From NCBI RefSeq assembly GCF_018982965.1, contig NZ_JACBYP010000026.1:17727-81726 (forward strand): a DNA stretch of 64,000 bases. Direction: 5' to 3'. Under the pieces are notes generated by a model. It saw only the letters and a program-made list of their open reading frames with translations. It was not told where the DNA came from and made no database searches. The stretch is from Streptomyces mayonensis. Lineage in GTDB: Bacteria; Actinomycetota; Actinomycetes; Streptomycetales; Streptomycetaceae. This document shows, in pieces, positions 8,816-18,200 of the stretch. A program made the translations under genes and the position numbers. Each line of letters begins with the position of its first letter. Position 1 is the stretch's first letter.

Positions 8816-11068
8816 TCAGAGGCTGTCGGTGACGGAACGGGGGCCACCGGACCGCGGCACCGTCGTGAGCGGTGTGCGGGCCACGGCCGCGGCGGGCGGA
8901 CGGCGCTCGGCGAGCGGTACGACCGGCGGCAGCCGGGTCTGGCCGAGCACCACGCGGCGTACGACGCGCTCGGCGGCACGTCCGTCGTCGTACGGGCAGA
9001 AGCGCTCCCGGAAGCCGGCCCGCAGCCGGGCGGACCGGGCGCCCTGCCAGTCGCCGCCGGCGAAGACGCCGACCAGCTCGTCCTCGTCCCGGGCGACCGG
9101 ACCCGGCGGGAAGGAGCGCAGGTCGAAGTAGGTGCCGCGGGCCTCCTCGTACGCCTCCGGCTCGGCGGCGTGGAGCACGATCGGCCGGTCCAGGCCCGCG
9201 TAGTCGAACATCAGCGGGGAGTAGTCGGTGACGAGGGCGTCGGCGGCCAGGCACAGCGACTCGACGTGCGGATGGCCGCCGACGTCGACGACCCGGCCCT
9301 CGCACGCGGAGAGCGGAACGGCGTCGTCCGGCAGGCCCAGGGCCAGCACCGTGAAGCGCGGGCCGAGGCGGCGCACGACCCGCTCCAGGTCCAGGAGGGC
9401 ACGCTGGGTGCGCCGGTAGTCACGGTGGGCGGGCGCGTAGAGGACGGCGACGGTGCCCCTGGGGACGCCGAGGGTCTCGCGCAGCCGGGCCACGTCCTCG
9501 GGCCTGGCCCGCTGGAAGACGTCGGTGCGGGGCTGCCCGTACTCCAGGGCGGTCCAGCCGCCGGGGTGGACGCGTTCCCAGGTGAGGGCGGAGTGGCGGT
9601 TGGCGCAGACCACGTAGTCCCAGGATCCGGCCTCGCGCAGCAGCGCCCCGAAGTCGGTGCCGGCCGCGGCGGCCGGCCGCTCCTGGAGGTCCAGGCCCTC
9701 GTGGCCCAGGGGCGTCCCGGCCCGCGTCTGGACCAGGACCTGGCCCCGGCGCCTGACCAGCCCCGCGTCGAAGGCGGCATTGTGCACCAGGTACGTGGAG
9801 CGGGCCAGGGCCGTCCAGTAGGCCGCCGTGCCGGGGGTCAGCCGGCGGGTCGCGGGCGGAACGGTGTGGTGGTGGACCCGGTCGGCGGCCCACGCCGTGC
9901 GCACGTGCGGCGCCAGGCGCCGGAACGCCTCCTCCAGCGCCCCCGGATTGCAGCCGTACCCTCCGCCGCCCTCCACCGCGAAGACGGCGCGGTCCGGGCG
10001 CAGCGGCAGCAGGCGCTGGACGCGGTAGTGCAGGCGCAGCGCCGCCCGGTGCACGGCCCGCAGCGGGAGTGCCGCGCCCCGGGCCGACCGGCGGCGCAGC
10101 GCCGACGCCAGCCTCAGGGCCGCCCAGGTGCGGCGCAGGCCCAGCCGGAGCAGGGCGTGGCGCAGCCGGACGGACAGCCGGGCCGGGGCGCCGGGCACCC
10201 GGTAGCGGCGGCAGTGGGCGCGGGCCCGGCGCAGGAACTCCGCGCGCAGCGGGCGCGGGAGGCGGTCGGGGCGGGTGAACACCGTCGCCAGGTGGTCGGC
10301 CATCCGCCGGTACAGCACCGGCCGCCAGCGGTCGTGCTCCGGGTGCGCGTCGAGGAACGCGAAGACCCGGTCGTACTGCGCGAAGACGTCCAGGTGCCGC
10401 TCGCTCGGGGTGCCCAGGATGCTGCCCGTGCGGCGCTGCCGGTAGTGGACGCAGACCCGGTCCAGGGTGGCGACGGACTGCGCGGACAGCAGGACCGGGT
10501 ACGTCCACGGCGTGTCCTCGTAGTAGCCGGGCGGGAAGGCGAGGCCCGCGCGCTCGGCGAACTCCCGCCGCACCGTCTTGTTCCACGCCACCATCAGCAG
10601 GTTCAGCAGCCCCGGCCGGTCGGCGAGCCGGAACGGCGCCGGGCCCTGCTCGGCCAGGTGTGCCGCGGCCCGGTTGCGGACCGTCTCGCCGGTCCAGTAG
10701 GCGCGGGCGTAGTCGTAGACCAGGACGTCCGGCTCGCCGGTCTCCTTGAGCCGGTCGGCGACGGCGCGCAGCGCGTGCGGCGCGAGGGTGTCGTCGCCGT
10801 CCAGAAAGACCAGGTAGTCGCCGCGTGCCCGCTCCAGGCCGGCGTTGCGGGCGGGCCCGAGGCCCCGGTTCTGCGCCAGGTGCACGACGCGGACGCGCGG
10901 GTCGAGGGCCGCGAACTCGTCGGCGATCGCGCCGCAGGCGTCCGGCGAACGGTCGTCGACCACGATCAGCTCGAGGTCCGGACAGGACTGGGACAGCACC
11001 GACTCCAGACACGCGTGCAGATACGCCTGAACCTGGTACGCGGGGACGATGACACTGAACCTGGGCAC
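8816..11068 (-). CDS. GT2 plus TagF-like fusion protein, copy C (TagF catalytic histidines missing)
   Basis: 750 residues; first gene of the three-copy array. The GT2 half is the most canonical of the three: MPRFSVIVPAYQ, VVDDRSPDACG, FLDGDDT. The TagF half keeps TDYSPLMFDYAGLDRPIVL and VLYAPAHRDYR, but the HGTPLK site reads QTRAGTPLGHEG (Ala at about residue 449, Lys lost). The second His position falls in TVLALGLPDDA with no His. By TagF precedent the second domain should be inactive, leaving a binding or scaffold role beside an active GT2. Co-regulation with copies B and A is inferred from order and strand. Start ATG at 11068. Confidence 0.85.
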   Translation of the reverse strand: MPRFSVIVPAYQVQAYLHACLESVLSQSCPDLELIVVDDRSPDACGAIADEFAALDPRVRVVHLAQNRGLGPARNAGLERARGDYLVFLDGDDTLAPHALRAVADRLKETGEPDVLVYDYARAYWTGETVRNRAAAHLAEQGPAPFRLADRPGLLNLLMVAWNKTVRREFAERAGLAFPPGYYEDTPWTYPVLLSAQSVATLDRVCVHYRQRRTGSILGTPSERHLDVFAQYDRVFAFLDAHPEHDRWRPVLYRRMADHLATVFTRPDRLPRPLRAEFLRRARAHCRRYRVPGAPARLSVRLRHALLRLGLRRTWAALRLASALRRRSARGAALPLRAVHRAALRLHYRVQRLLPLRPDRAVFAVEGGGGYGCNPGALEEAFRRLAPHVRTAWAADRVHHHTVPPATRRLTPGTAAYWTALARSTYLVHNAAFDAGLVRRRGQVLVQTRAGTPLGHEGLDLQERPAAAAGTDFGALLREAGSWDYVVCANRHSALTWERVHPGGWTALEYGQPRTDVFQRARPEDVARLRETLGVPRGTVAVLYAPAHRDYRRTQRALLDLERVVRRLGPRFTVLALGLPDDAVPLSACEGRVVDVGGHPHVESLCLAADALVTDYSPLMFDYAGLDRPIVLHAAEPEAYEEARGTYFDLRSFPPGPVARDEDELVGVFAGGDWQGARSARLRAGFRERFCPYDDGRAAERVVRRVVLGQTRLPPVVPLAERRPPAAAVARTPLTTVPRSGGPRSVTDSL

Positions 11069-11227
11069 GGGACATCCATGGGTCGGTCGGCGCGGGCGTT
11101 CTGCCCGGCAACGGCCAATGGAGTGATTCGGTTACGTTCCGCGCGGCGTTCGGGGGGATTTCGTGCACGTACGGAGGAGGGGGCGGACCGGTGACCGGCC
11201 CGCCCCCCAAGGGTGGTTTGCTGGCGG

Positions 11228-12145
11228 CTACTTGACGGCGCCCGCCATCACGCCCGAGACGAACTGCCGCTGGAACGCGAAGAACACGGCCAGGGGGATC
11301 ACCATCGAGATGAAGGCTCCCGGGGCCAGTACGTCGATGTTGTTGCCGAACTGGCGCATCTGCGTCTGCAGCGCGACCGTGATCGGCTGGCTCCCGGAGT
11401 CCGAGAAGATCAGCGCGACCAGCATGTCGTTCCACACCCACAGGAACTGGAAGATGCCCAGGCTCGCGATCGCGGGCCCGCCCAGCGGCATCACCACCCG
11501 CGCGAACAGCCGCAGTTCACCCGCACCGTCCAGCCGGGCCGCCTCCAGCAGCTCGCGCGGGATCTCCGCGAAGAAGTTCCGCAGCAGGAACACCGCGAAC
11601 GGCAGGCCGAAGCCGACGTGGAAGAGGATCACGCCGACGACCGAGCCGAACAGGCCGATCTTGCCGAAGAGTTCGGCGACCGGGATCAGGGCGACCTGCA
11701 CCGGCACGACGAGCAGCCCGACCACCGCCAGGAACCACCAGTCGCGGCCCGGGAAGTCCATCCACGCGAAGGCGTACCCGGCCAGCGCCCCCACGACCAC
11801 GACCAGGACGGTCGCCGGGACCGTGATCGCCACGGTGTTGAGGAGGGACGAGGTGATGTCGCCGTTCTTCAGCAGTTCCCCGTAGCTCTCGAAGGTCAGC
11901 TGGGACGGCTTGGTGAAGACCTCCCACCAGCCGCTCGCCGCCACGTCCTGGGACGGGCGCAGCGAGGACAGGAGCAGCCCGATCGTGGGGACCAGCCAGA
12001 ACAGGCCCACGACCATGAGGAACACGCGGACCAGTCCGCCGCTCGCGGCCTCGGCGAGACGGGATCCGAGCGACTGCTTCGCCCGGGCGGTCCGTTCGGG
12101 CGCGGGCGGGGCGGTGGTGGCCAGGGGCTCCGCGTCAGTCGTCAT
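11228..12145 (-). CDS. Sugar ABC transporter permease, MalG/CUT1 type
   Basis: 305 residues, six predicted helices, with the EAA loop ELLEAARLDGAGELRLFARVVMPLGGPAI (split here by domain, about residues 200-230) that docks the ATPase. The ATG (12143-12145) overlaps the stop of the upstream permease in an ATGA arrangement, so translation is coupled. It forms the inner-membrane pore with the adjacent permease. No ATPase gene is present; CUT1 importers in Streptomyces normally share the MsiK ATPase encoded elsewhere. The substrate is unknown. Confidence 0.9.
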   Translation of the reverse strand: MTTDAEPLATTAPPAPERTARAKQSLGSRLAEAASGGLVRVFLMVVGLFWLVPTIGLLLSSLRPSQDVAASGWWEVFTKPSQLTFESYGELLKNGDITSSLLNTVAITVPATVLVVVVGALAGYAFAWMDFPGRDWWFLAVVGLLVVPVQVALIPVAELFGKIGLFGSVVGVILFHVGFGLPFAVFLLRNFFAEIPRELLEAARLDGAGELRLFARVVMPLGGPAIASLGIFQFLWVWNDMLVALIFSDSGSQPITVALQTQMRQFGNNIDVLAPGAFISMVIPLAVFFAFQRQFVSGVMAGAVK

Positions 12146-13506
12146 CGCCTGACCTCCCGCCGCAGTCGCCGTACGTTGAACCACATCACCGGGATGACCA
12201 GGAGCAGCAGGAACACCGCGATGGCGCTGGCGATGCCCGGCTGGTCGGAGGCGAAGCCCTTGCGGTACAGCTCCAGGGCGAGCACGTTCGCGTCGTCCTG
12301 GGAGGAACCCGGAGCGATGATGAAGACCAGGTCGAATACCTTCAGCACGTTGATCATCAGGGTGACGACCACCACCGCGAGGACCGGGGCGAGCAACGGC
12401 ACCGTGACCCGTCTGAAGACCTGCCACTCGCTCGCGCCGTCGACCCGCGCGGCCTCCAGCAGTTCCCGGGGCACACCCGCCAGACCGGCCGCGATCAGCA
12501 CCATCGCGAAGCCCGCCCACATCCACACGTACGACCCGATGACCGCCGGGGTGACGAGGGAGGGGCCGAGCCAGTCCAGGCCGTTGTACGGCTCCTTGAA
12601 GTTGTCGGCGGGCAGTCTGAGCAGCGCCCCGTCGGCCTCGGCGGGCAGCGTGAACGTGCCGTCGCCGGCCGCCGTGGCCGACGCGACGACCTCGCCGTCC
12701 TTGACGGCCTCGATCCGCATCCCGGGGTAGCCCAGCTCGGTCGAGTCGACGCCGCCCGGCGTCCCGGAGCCCTTGCCGCGGGTGAAGTCCTGCCAGGTGG
12801 TGCCGGTGATCCTGCCGTCCTCGGGCTCGGCGGGCGCCGCCTGCTTGGCGCCGTCGGGCATCCGGTCGGGGGCGACGCCCACGAGGGGCAGCACGACCGT
12901 CTCGCCGAGGGCGACCGGCTGCTTGGTGACGAACGCGCCCCCGCCGGCCGGCTCCAGCGGCGACTGGCGGCCCGGGTGCGCCTTCGGGAACGCGGACGAC
13001 TCGGCGAACGTGTCGTGCACCCCGACCCACACCGCGTTGGCGACGCCCTTGTCCGGGTCCTGGTCGTACACCAGGCGGAAGATGATGCCGGCCGCCAGCA
13101 TCGAGATCGCCATCGGCATGAAGACGACCAGCTTGAACGCCGTGCCCCAGCGCACCCGTTCGGTCAGCACCGCGAAGATCAGACCGAGCGCGGTGGCGAC
13201 CGTCGGCGCGAACACCACCCAGACGACGTTGTTCTTCAGGGCGGTGCGGATGCCGTCGTCCGTGAACAGCGCCTCGTAGTTGTCGAATCCGGCGAAGGCG
13301 TCGCCGGACTGGTCGTAGAAGCTGCGGATCAGCGAGTACCCGATCGGGTAGACCACGAGCGCGCCGAGCAGCACCAGGGCGGGCAGCAGGAACAGCGCCG
13401 CCACGGTCCTGCGGGTGCCGGTCACGCTCCTGCGCGACTTGGGGGCGACGGGAACCGGTGGGCCCTCGGGGGACGGTCCGGTTCCCGCCGCCGTGGCCGA
13501 CGCCAC
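12142..13506 (-). CDS. Sugar ABC transporter permease, MalF/CUT1 type, with a large extracytoplasmic insertion
   Basis: 454 residues, about 150 longer than usual. Helices 1-3 (about residues 33-155) and 4-6 (about 335-450) are ordinary, with the EAA loop ELLEAARVDGASEWQVF. Between helix 3 and helix 4 lies an inserted soluble segment of about 170 residues (about 160-330) containing GEVVASATAAGDGTFTLPAE, which looks like a beta-sandwich or carboxypeptidase-regulatory-like module. The topology puts it outside the membrane, facing the lipoprotein. It starts 4 bases after the binding-protein gene and overlaps the next permease. Confidence 0.88.
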   Translation of the reverse strand: MASATAAGTGPSPEGPPVPVAPKSRRSVTGTRRTVAALFLLPALVLLGALVVYPIGYSLIRSFYDQSGDAFAGFDNYEALFTDDGIRTALKNNVVWVVFAPTVATALGLIFAVLTERVRWGTAFKLVVFMPMAISMLAAGIIFRLVYDQDPDKGVANAVWVGVHDTFAESSAFPKAHPGRQSPLEPAGGGAFVTKQPVALGETVVLPLVGVAPDRMPDGAKQAAPAEPEDGRITGTTWQDFTRGKGSGTPGGVDSTELGYPGMRIEAVKDGEVVASATAAGDGTFTLPAEADGALLRLPADNFKEPYNGLDWLGPSLVTPAVIGSYVWMWAGFAMVLIAAGLAGVPRELLEAARVDGASEWQVFRRVTVPLLAPVLAVVVVTLMINVLKVFDLVFIIAPGSSQDDANVLALELYRKGFASDQPGIASAIAVFLLLLVIPVMWFNVRRLRREVRR

Positions 13507-13510
13507 CGCG

Positions 13511-14941
13511 TCAGCCTCCGTAGGCGGCAGCCGCGTCCGCCTCCAGCTTCTCCTGGGCGCCGGCGACGTCCTCCGGGTTCTTCAGGAAGTCCTGCAGCGT
13601 CTTCCACTCGCCCTTGCCGGGGGTGCCGCCGAAGGCCTGCGGGGCCTGGTCCGACATGTCGAAGCGGAAGTCGTCGCCCGCCGAGACCAGTGCCTCGGCG
13701 ATCTTCTTCTGCACCGCGTTCGGATACACCGACGAGTCGACGCCGCTGTTGGGGGAGAGGAAACCGCCCAGCTCCGCCTGGATCGACGCCGCGTCCGGCG
13801 AGGCCAGCCAGGTGGCCAGCGCCTGCGCCGCCTTCGAGTCCTCCAGGATCACGGCCGCGTCGCCGCCGGACACCACCGGCGCCGTGTCGCCGACGGCCGG
13901 GAAGGGGAACACCTTCGCGTCCGTGCCGACCTCCGCCTCGGTCTCACCGATGTTGACCTGGGCGAAGTCCCCCTCGAAGACCATGCCCGCCTTGGGCTGG
14001 TCGCCGCCGGTGAAGGCCTGCGTCACCGAGGTCGGGAAGTCGGTCTGGAGGGCGCCGGCCGGGCCGCCCGCGACGTAGTCCTTCTTGCCCCAGATCCCGG
14101 CGAGCGTGGTGAGCGCGTCCTTGACGGACGGGTCCGTCCACTTGATCTCGTGCTTGGCCAGCTGGTCGTACTTCTCCGGGCCCGCCTGCGAGAGGTAGAC
14201 GTTCTCGAACCAGTCGGTGAGGGTCCAGCCCTCCGCGCCGCCGACCGAGAAGGGCGTGACCCCGGAGTCGTAGACGGTCTGGGCGGTGGTGAGCAACTCG
14301 TCCCAGGTCTTCGGCTCTTCGGCGCCCGCGTTGGCGAACACCTGCGCGTTGTACCAGATCAGCGACTTGTTGGCGGCCTTGTAGTAGACCCCGTACGGCT
14401 TGCCGTCGACCGATCCGATGTCCTGCCAGCCCTGCGAGTAGTTCTCGCTGAGCTCCTTGGCAGCCTCGGCGCCCAGCGGCTTCGCCCAGCCCTTGTCGAC
14501 GGCCTGCTTGATGGCTCCGGGCTGCGGGAGCAGCGCCACGTCCGGCGGGGCGCCGCCCGCGACCTTCGAGCCGAGGAAGTTGATGATGGGGTCCTGGGCG
14601 GGCACGAAGGTCACCTTGGCGCCGGTGCGCTTCTCGAACTCGGCGAGGACCTTCTTGAAGTTCTCCTGTTCGGTGCCGGTCCAGACGGCGGCGACCTCCA
14701 GGCTCTCGCCGTCCAGCTTCGGGAGGGTGACGGAGTCGGCCTGCTTGCCGTCGCCCTTGCCGTCGTCGCCCTTGCCGTCGTCCCCGCCGCCGCAGGCGGT
14801 GAGCGAGAGCGCGAGCACTCCCGCGGCGAGGGCGGCGGCGGCCCGGGTGGTTCCGGTGATCCCGGTGATCCCGGCGGCACGGGTGGTCCGGGTGGTTCTG
14901 CCGAGTGTGCTGCGTGTCCCCTTGGTGCTGCTCGTGCGCAT
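13511..14941 (-). CDS. Sugar ABC transporter substrate-binding lipoprotein
   Basis: 476 residues from ATG at 14941 (a GTG immediately before is possible). A long basic N-terminus leads into a hydrophobic segment and lipobox LSLTAC with Cys50 as the lipidation site, then a Gly/Asp/Lys-rich tether. The mature domain looks like a type 1 extracellular solute-binding protein (family 1), with VAAVWTGTEQENFKKVLAEFEKRTG near its start and PYGVYYKAANKSLIWYN mid-protein. It captures a sugar outside the membrane for the two downstream permeases. It is the first gene of the operon and carries a palindrome just upstream that could be its operator. Confidence 0.9.
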   Translation of the reverse strand: MRTSSTKGTRSTLGRTTRTTRAAGITGITGTTRAAAALAAGVLALSLTACGGGDDGKGDDGKGDGKQADSVTLPKLDGESLEVAAVWTGTEQENFKKVLAEFEKRTGAKVTFVPAQDPIINFLGSKVAGGAPPDVALLPQPGAIKQAVDKGWAKPLGAEAAKELSENYSQGWQDIGSVDGKPYGVYYKAANKSLIWYNAQVFANAGAEEPKTWDELLTTAQTVYDSGVTPFSVGGAEGWTLTDWFENVYLSQAGPEKYDQLAKHEIKWTDPSVKDALTTLAGIWGKKDYVAGGPAGALQTDFPTSVTQAFTGGDQPKAGMVFEGDFAQVNIGETEAEVGTDAKVFPFPAVGDTAPVVSGGDAAVILEDSKAAQALATWLASPDAASIQAELGGFLSPNSGVDSSVYPNAVQKKIAEALVSAGDDFRFDMSDQAPQAFGGTPGKGEWKTLQDFLKNPEDVAGAQEKLEADAAAAYGG

Positions 14942-14956
14942 CACTGCCCCGTTCTT

Positions 14957-14972
14957 CGTTCGTCGTCGAACG
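14957..14972. promoter_or_regulatory. Palindrome upstream of sugar ABC operon, possible operator
   Basis: CGTTCG-TCGT-CGAACG, two perfect 6-base arms 16 bases upstream of the binding-protein start. A second partial palindrome, CTGG-TGTACG-CCAG, lies near 14994-15007. Position suggests a repressor site (LacI or GntR type); no regulator gene is adjacent. Confidence 0.35.
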
Positions 14973-15207
14973 TCCGGCGCTCTTCCGTGCGCTCTGGTGT
15001 ACGCCAGGGGGGTGAGGGCGGCAAGGGCGCGTTCGCCGCCAACGGGGGGATCGTGACGGTGTCGTGACCGTGATCAGGCCACCGGCGCGGCGGGGACGGC
15101 CTCGGGGGCTGCCGTCCCGTTCCGTCCCGTCCTGTCCCGCGGCGCCGGTTCGCCGCGGCTGCCTCGTCGTGAGGCGCCGGTCGGGGCAGCCGGCGCGCGT
15201 CCGGCGC

Positions 15208-18200
15208 CTACAGAAGGGACGGCACCTCCGCGGCCGACACCTCCCGCGCCGCCCGCTCCAGCGCGCTGGCCAGCAGCGCCAGGTCCGTCGGGCCGTTGCC
15301 CAGTTCACGCACCGGGCGCCGGGTCGGCGGGTCGCCCATGCGGTGCCACTCCAGGGGGACCACCGTGGGGCGCAGGGTCGCCGTGCGCGGGATGCGGCCC
15401 GTGACCCGGCCGCCCTGGAAGGCGACGGCGTGTCCGTCCGCGCGGGCCAACCGGCCGCGTCCGGGCGCCGGTTCGTCGGGGCCCGGCACCGGGGTGTCGA
15501 GGCTCACGCGCAGGGTCGCGCGCAGGACGGGTTCCGTCCGGTCCGTGCGGCCGCCGGGCGCGGTGGCGGCGACCAGGTGGACGCCGAGCCGTTCGCCCTC
15601 CCGCGCGACCGCCTCCAGGGCACGCATCACCGACCCCGCCGCCGGGCGCCCGGGGGAGCCGAGCGGAGGCGTCACCAGGGCGTCCAGGTCGTCGACGACC
15701 ACGACGAGGCGGGGGAGCGGCGGCCCGGCTGCCGCCCGCCGCCGCGCCGCGCCGGGGTGCAGGCGCATGGTGGCGCTCGGCGGGGAGTCGAGGTCCCCGT
15801 TGTCCGGCGTCCCCGCCGGGCCCGGTGTCCCCGCCGGGCCCGGTGTCCCCCCGGGACCGGGCGTCCCCACGGGACCGGGGCCTCCCGCTGGGCCGAGTGT
15901 GCCCGCTGATCCGAGCGAGCCCGTCCCGCCCGGTGTGCCCGCCGGGCGGGACGGGCCGGCCGGCGGGGTGCGCTGGGCAACCAGCCGGCCGGACAGCCGG
16001 CGCCCGGTGTGCCACTCGGCGAAGTCCGACCGGCCGAGCAGCTCGGCGCGCCGCTTCAGCTCGGCGCTCAGCGACTGGGCGAACTCCCGCATGCGCACCG
16101 GGTCGTTGGCGGTGAGGTGGGTGGTGACGTGCGGTACGTCCGTACAGACGCGCAGCCCTTCCCCGTGGCTCGCGCCCGGACTCACGCTGTCGCGGCCGTC
16201 CATCAGGACGATGCCGAGCCGGTCGGGGCGTTCGGCGGAGGCGAGCGAGGCGACGACTGCCCGGAGCAGCTCGGTTCGGCCGCTGCCCGGCGGGCCCTCG
16301 ATCAGCAGGTGCGGTCCCTCGGTGGCGAGGTCGGCCACGACGGGTCCGCGCGCTCCGGCGCCCAGGACGGCCTGCGCGCGGCCGCCGAGGGACTGCGGGT
16401 CGTCGCCCGCGTCCGCCCAGCGGGCCATCAGCGAGGCGGGAGTGGCCCGGGCGAGGCCCAGCTCGTCGAGGAGGCGGGCCGCCTGGGGCAGCGGGGCGGA
16501 CACGCGCGCGTGGTGCGCGCCGCCGGTGGCGGTGTCGGTGCGCAGCGGGGCCAGCGCGCGGGCGAACCGCTCGGCCCAGGCGGGCGAGACGGCGTCGACC
16601 GTGCCGAGGGTGCCGTTCCCGACCGGACCGGCGGTGGCGGTGGCCGGGGCGCCGGGGGCGCCCGGGACACCGGGGGAGCCCGGGGAGCCGCCCGTGCGCG
16701 CGACGCGCAGCAGGCGCAGGGTCGTCGCCACGTCGCCGCTGAGCAGGGCCACGGCACCGCACTCCCGGAACACCGGCGACACGGCGCAGGCCGCCTCGTA
16801 CGTCCGCGACACCGGGGAGGTGGGGGAGGCGGCGGCCGTCTCCGCGAGGCACACGACGTGGATGCCGGCCCGCGGGCCCTCCAGCGCCAGCCGCGCCACC
16901 GCCTCCCGCACGTCGGCGCCGCCGGGGTCGCCGTCCACGACGACCACGGTGTACGGCCCCGGGAAACCGCCGGCCGGGTCGGCGCCCGCGTCCGGGTGCG
17001 GCCCGGCGGCGCGCCGGGTGGTGGCCCCCGTGCCCATGGTGGCCGTGCGCGCGTCCGGCACCGGACCGGCCCCGCCCGCTGCGTACTCCGCCGCGTACTC
17101 CGACGCGGTCGCCCGGTGCGGGGCGGCTGCCGCCGGGGCCGTCGGCTGCGCGCCGCCGGTCCGGGCGTCGTCGGACAGGTGGTCCTCCAGACGGCGCAGC
17201 AACTCGTGGGCGCGGGCCGCGGCCTGCTCGCGGTCGTGGGCGAGCAGCAGGCGGCAGTCCTGGCCGTGGCCCGGGCGCACCTGCGGCAGCCAGCCCAGCC
17301 AGGCCCACTCGGCGGACCGCTCGGCGAGCGGACGGGAACGGTCCGCGCTGATCAGGACGATCTCCAGGACGTCGGCCGAGTGCAGCGCGGCGAGCTGGGA
17401 CAGCACCGAGCGGGCCAGCCCGGCGAGCCGCGCGCGCGGACCGGCGAGTCCGAGCGCGCCGACCTCGCGCAGCCCGGCGGTCACCGGGACCGCGGGCAGC
17501 GGGGCGTCGCCGCCGGGCGCCACCCGGTCGGCCGTGCCGAGCCGCACGGTGAGCGCCTCCGGGTGGCCGGGGCCGCGCTCCCAGAGCCGGGGCCCCGGCC
17601 CCAGGGCCGCCAGCAGAAGGGTCGCCGGATCCGGCCAGGTGTCGGGAGCGGTCGCGGCGCCGGCGGTGCCGGTCGGTGCCGGGCCCGGCGGCACCTCGTC
17701 GTGGTCGCAGGGGTGCGCACCGGCCGGGGCGGCGTCCTGCCCGCCCGGGCGGCCACCGGCCAGCCGCCGTGCCCAGGCACCTATCCCGCCCCGCCGTCGG
17801 ACACCCGGCGGCACGTCGGTCCCGCGCAGCGGTGTCCCTTTGCGCCCGGTGCCGTCCGCACGGGACGCCCCGCCGTCCGCGGCCCCGCCGTACGCGGCCC
17901 CGCCGTCCGCGGACGGGTCGGACGGGTCGGACGGATCGGACGGGGTCCCGTCGTACGCGGTCTGGTCGTACGGGGTCTGGCCGTACGCGGTCTGGTCGTA
18001 CGCGGCCCGGTCGTACCGGGTCCCGCCGTGAGCTGACCCGGTGGGCGTCCCTGCTCGGGGCCCGCGTGTGCCGGACGGGCCCGCGCCGTACCCACCGGCG
18101 TCCGCGCTGCCCGGCCGTACGGCGGATCCCGGACCGTACGCGCCGTACGCGCCCGTGCCGTCGTCGCCGTGGGGCCGGCCGGCGTGCCCGTCCGTGCCGT

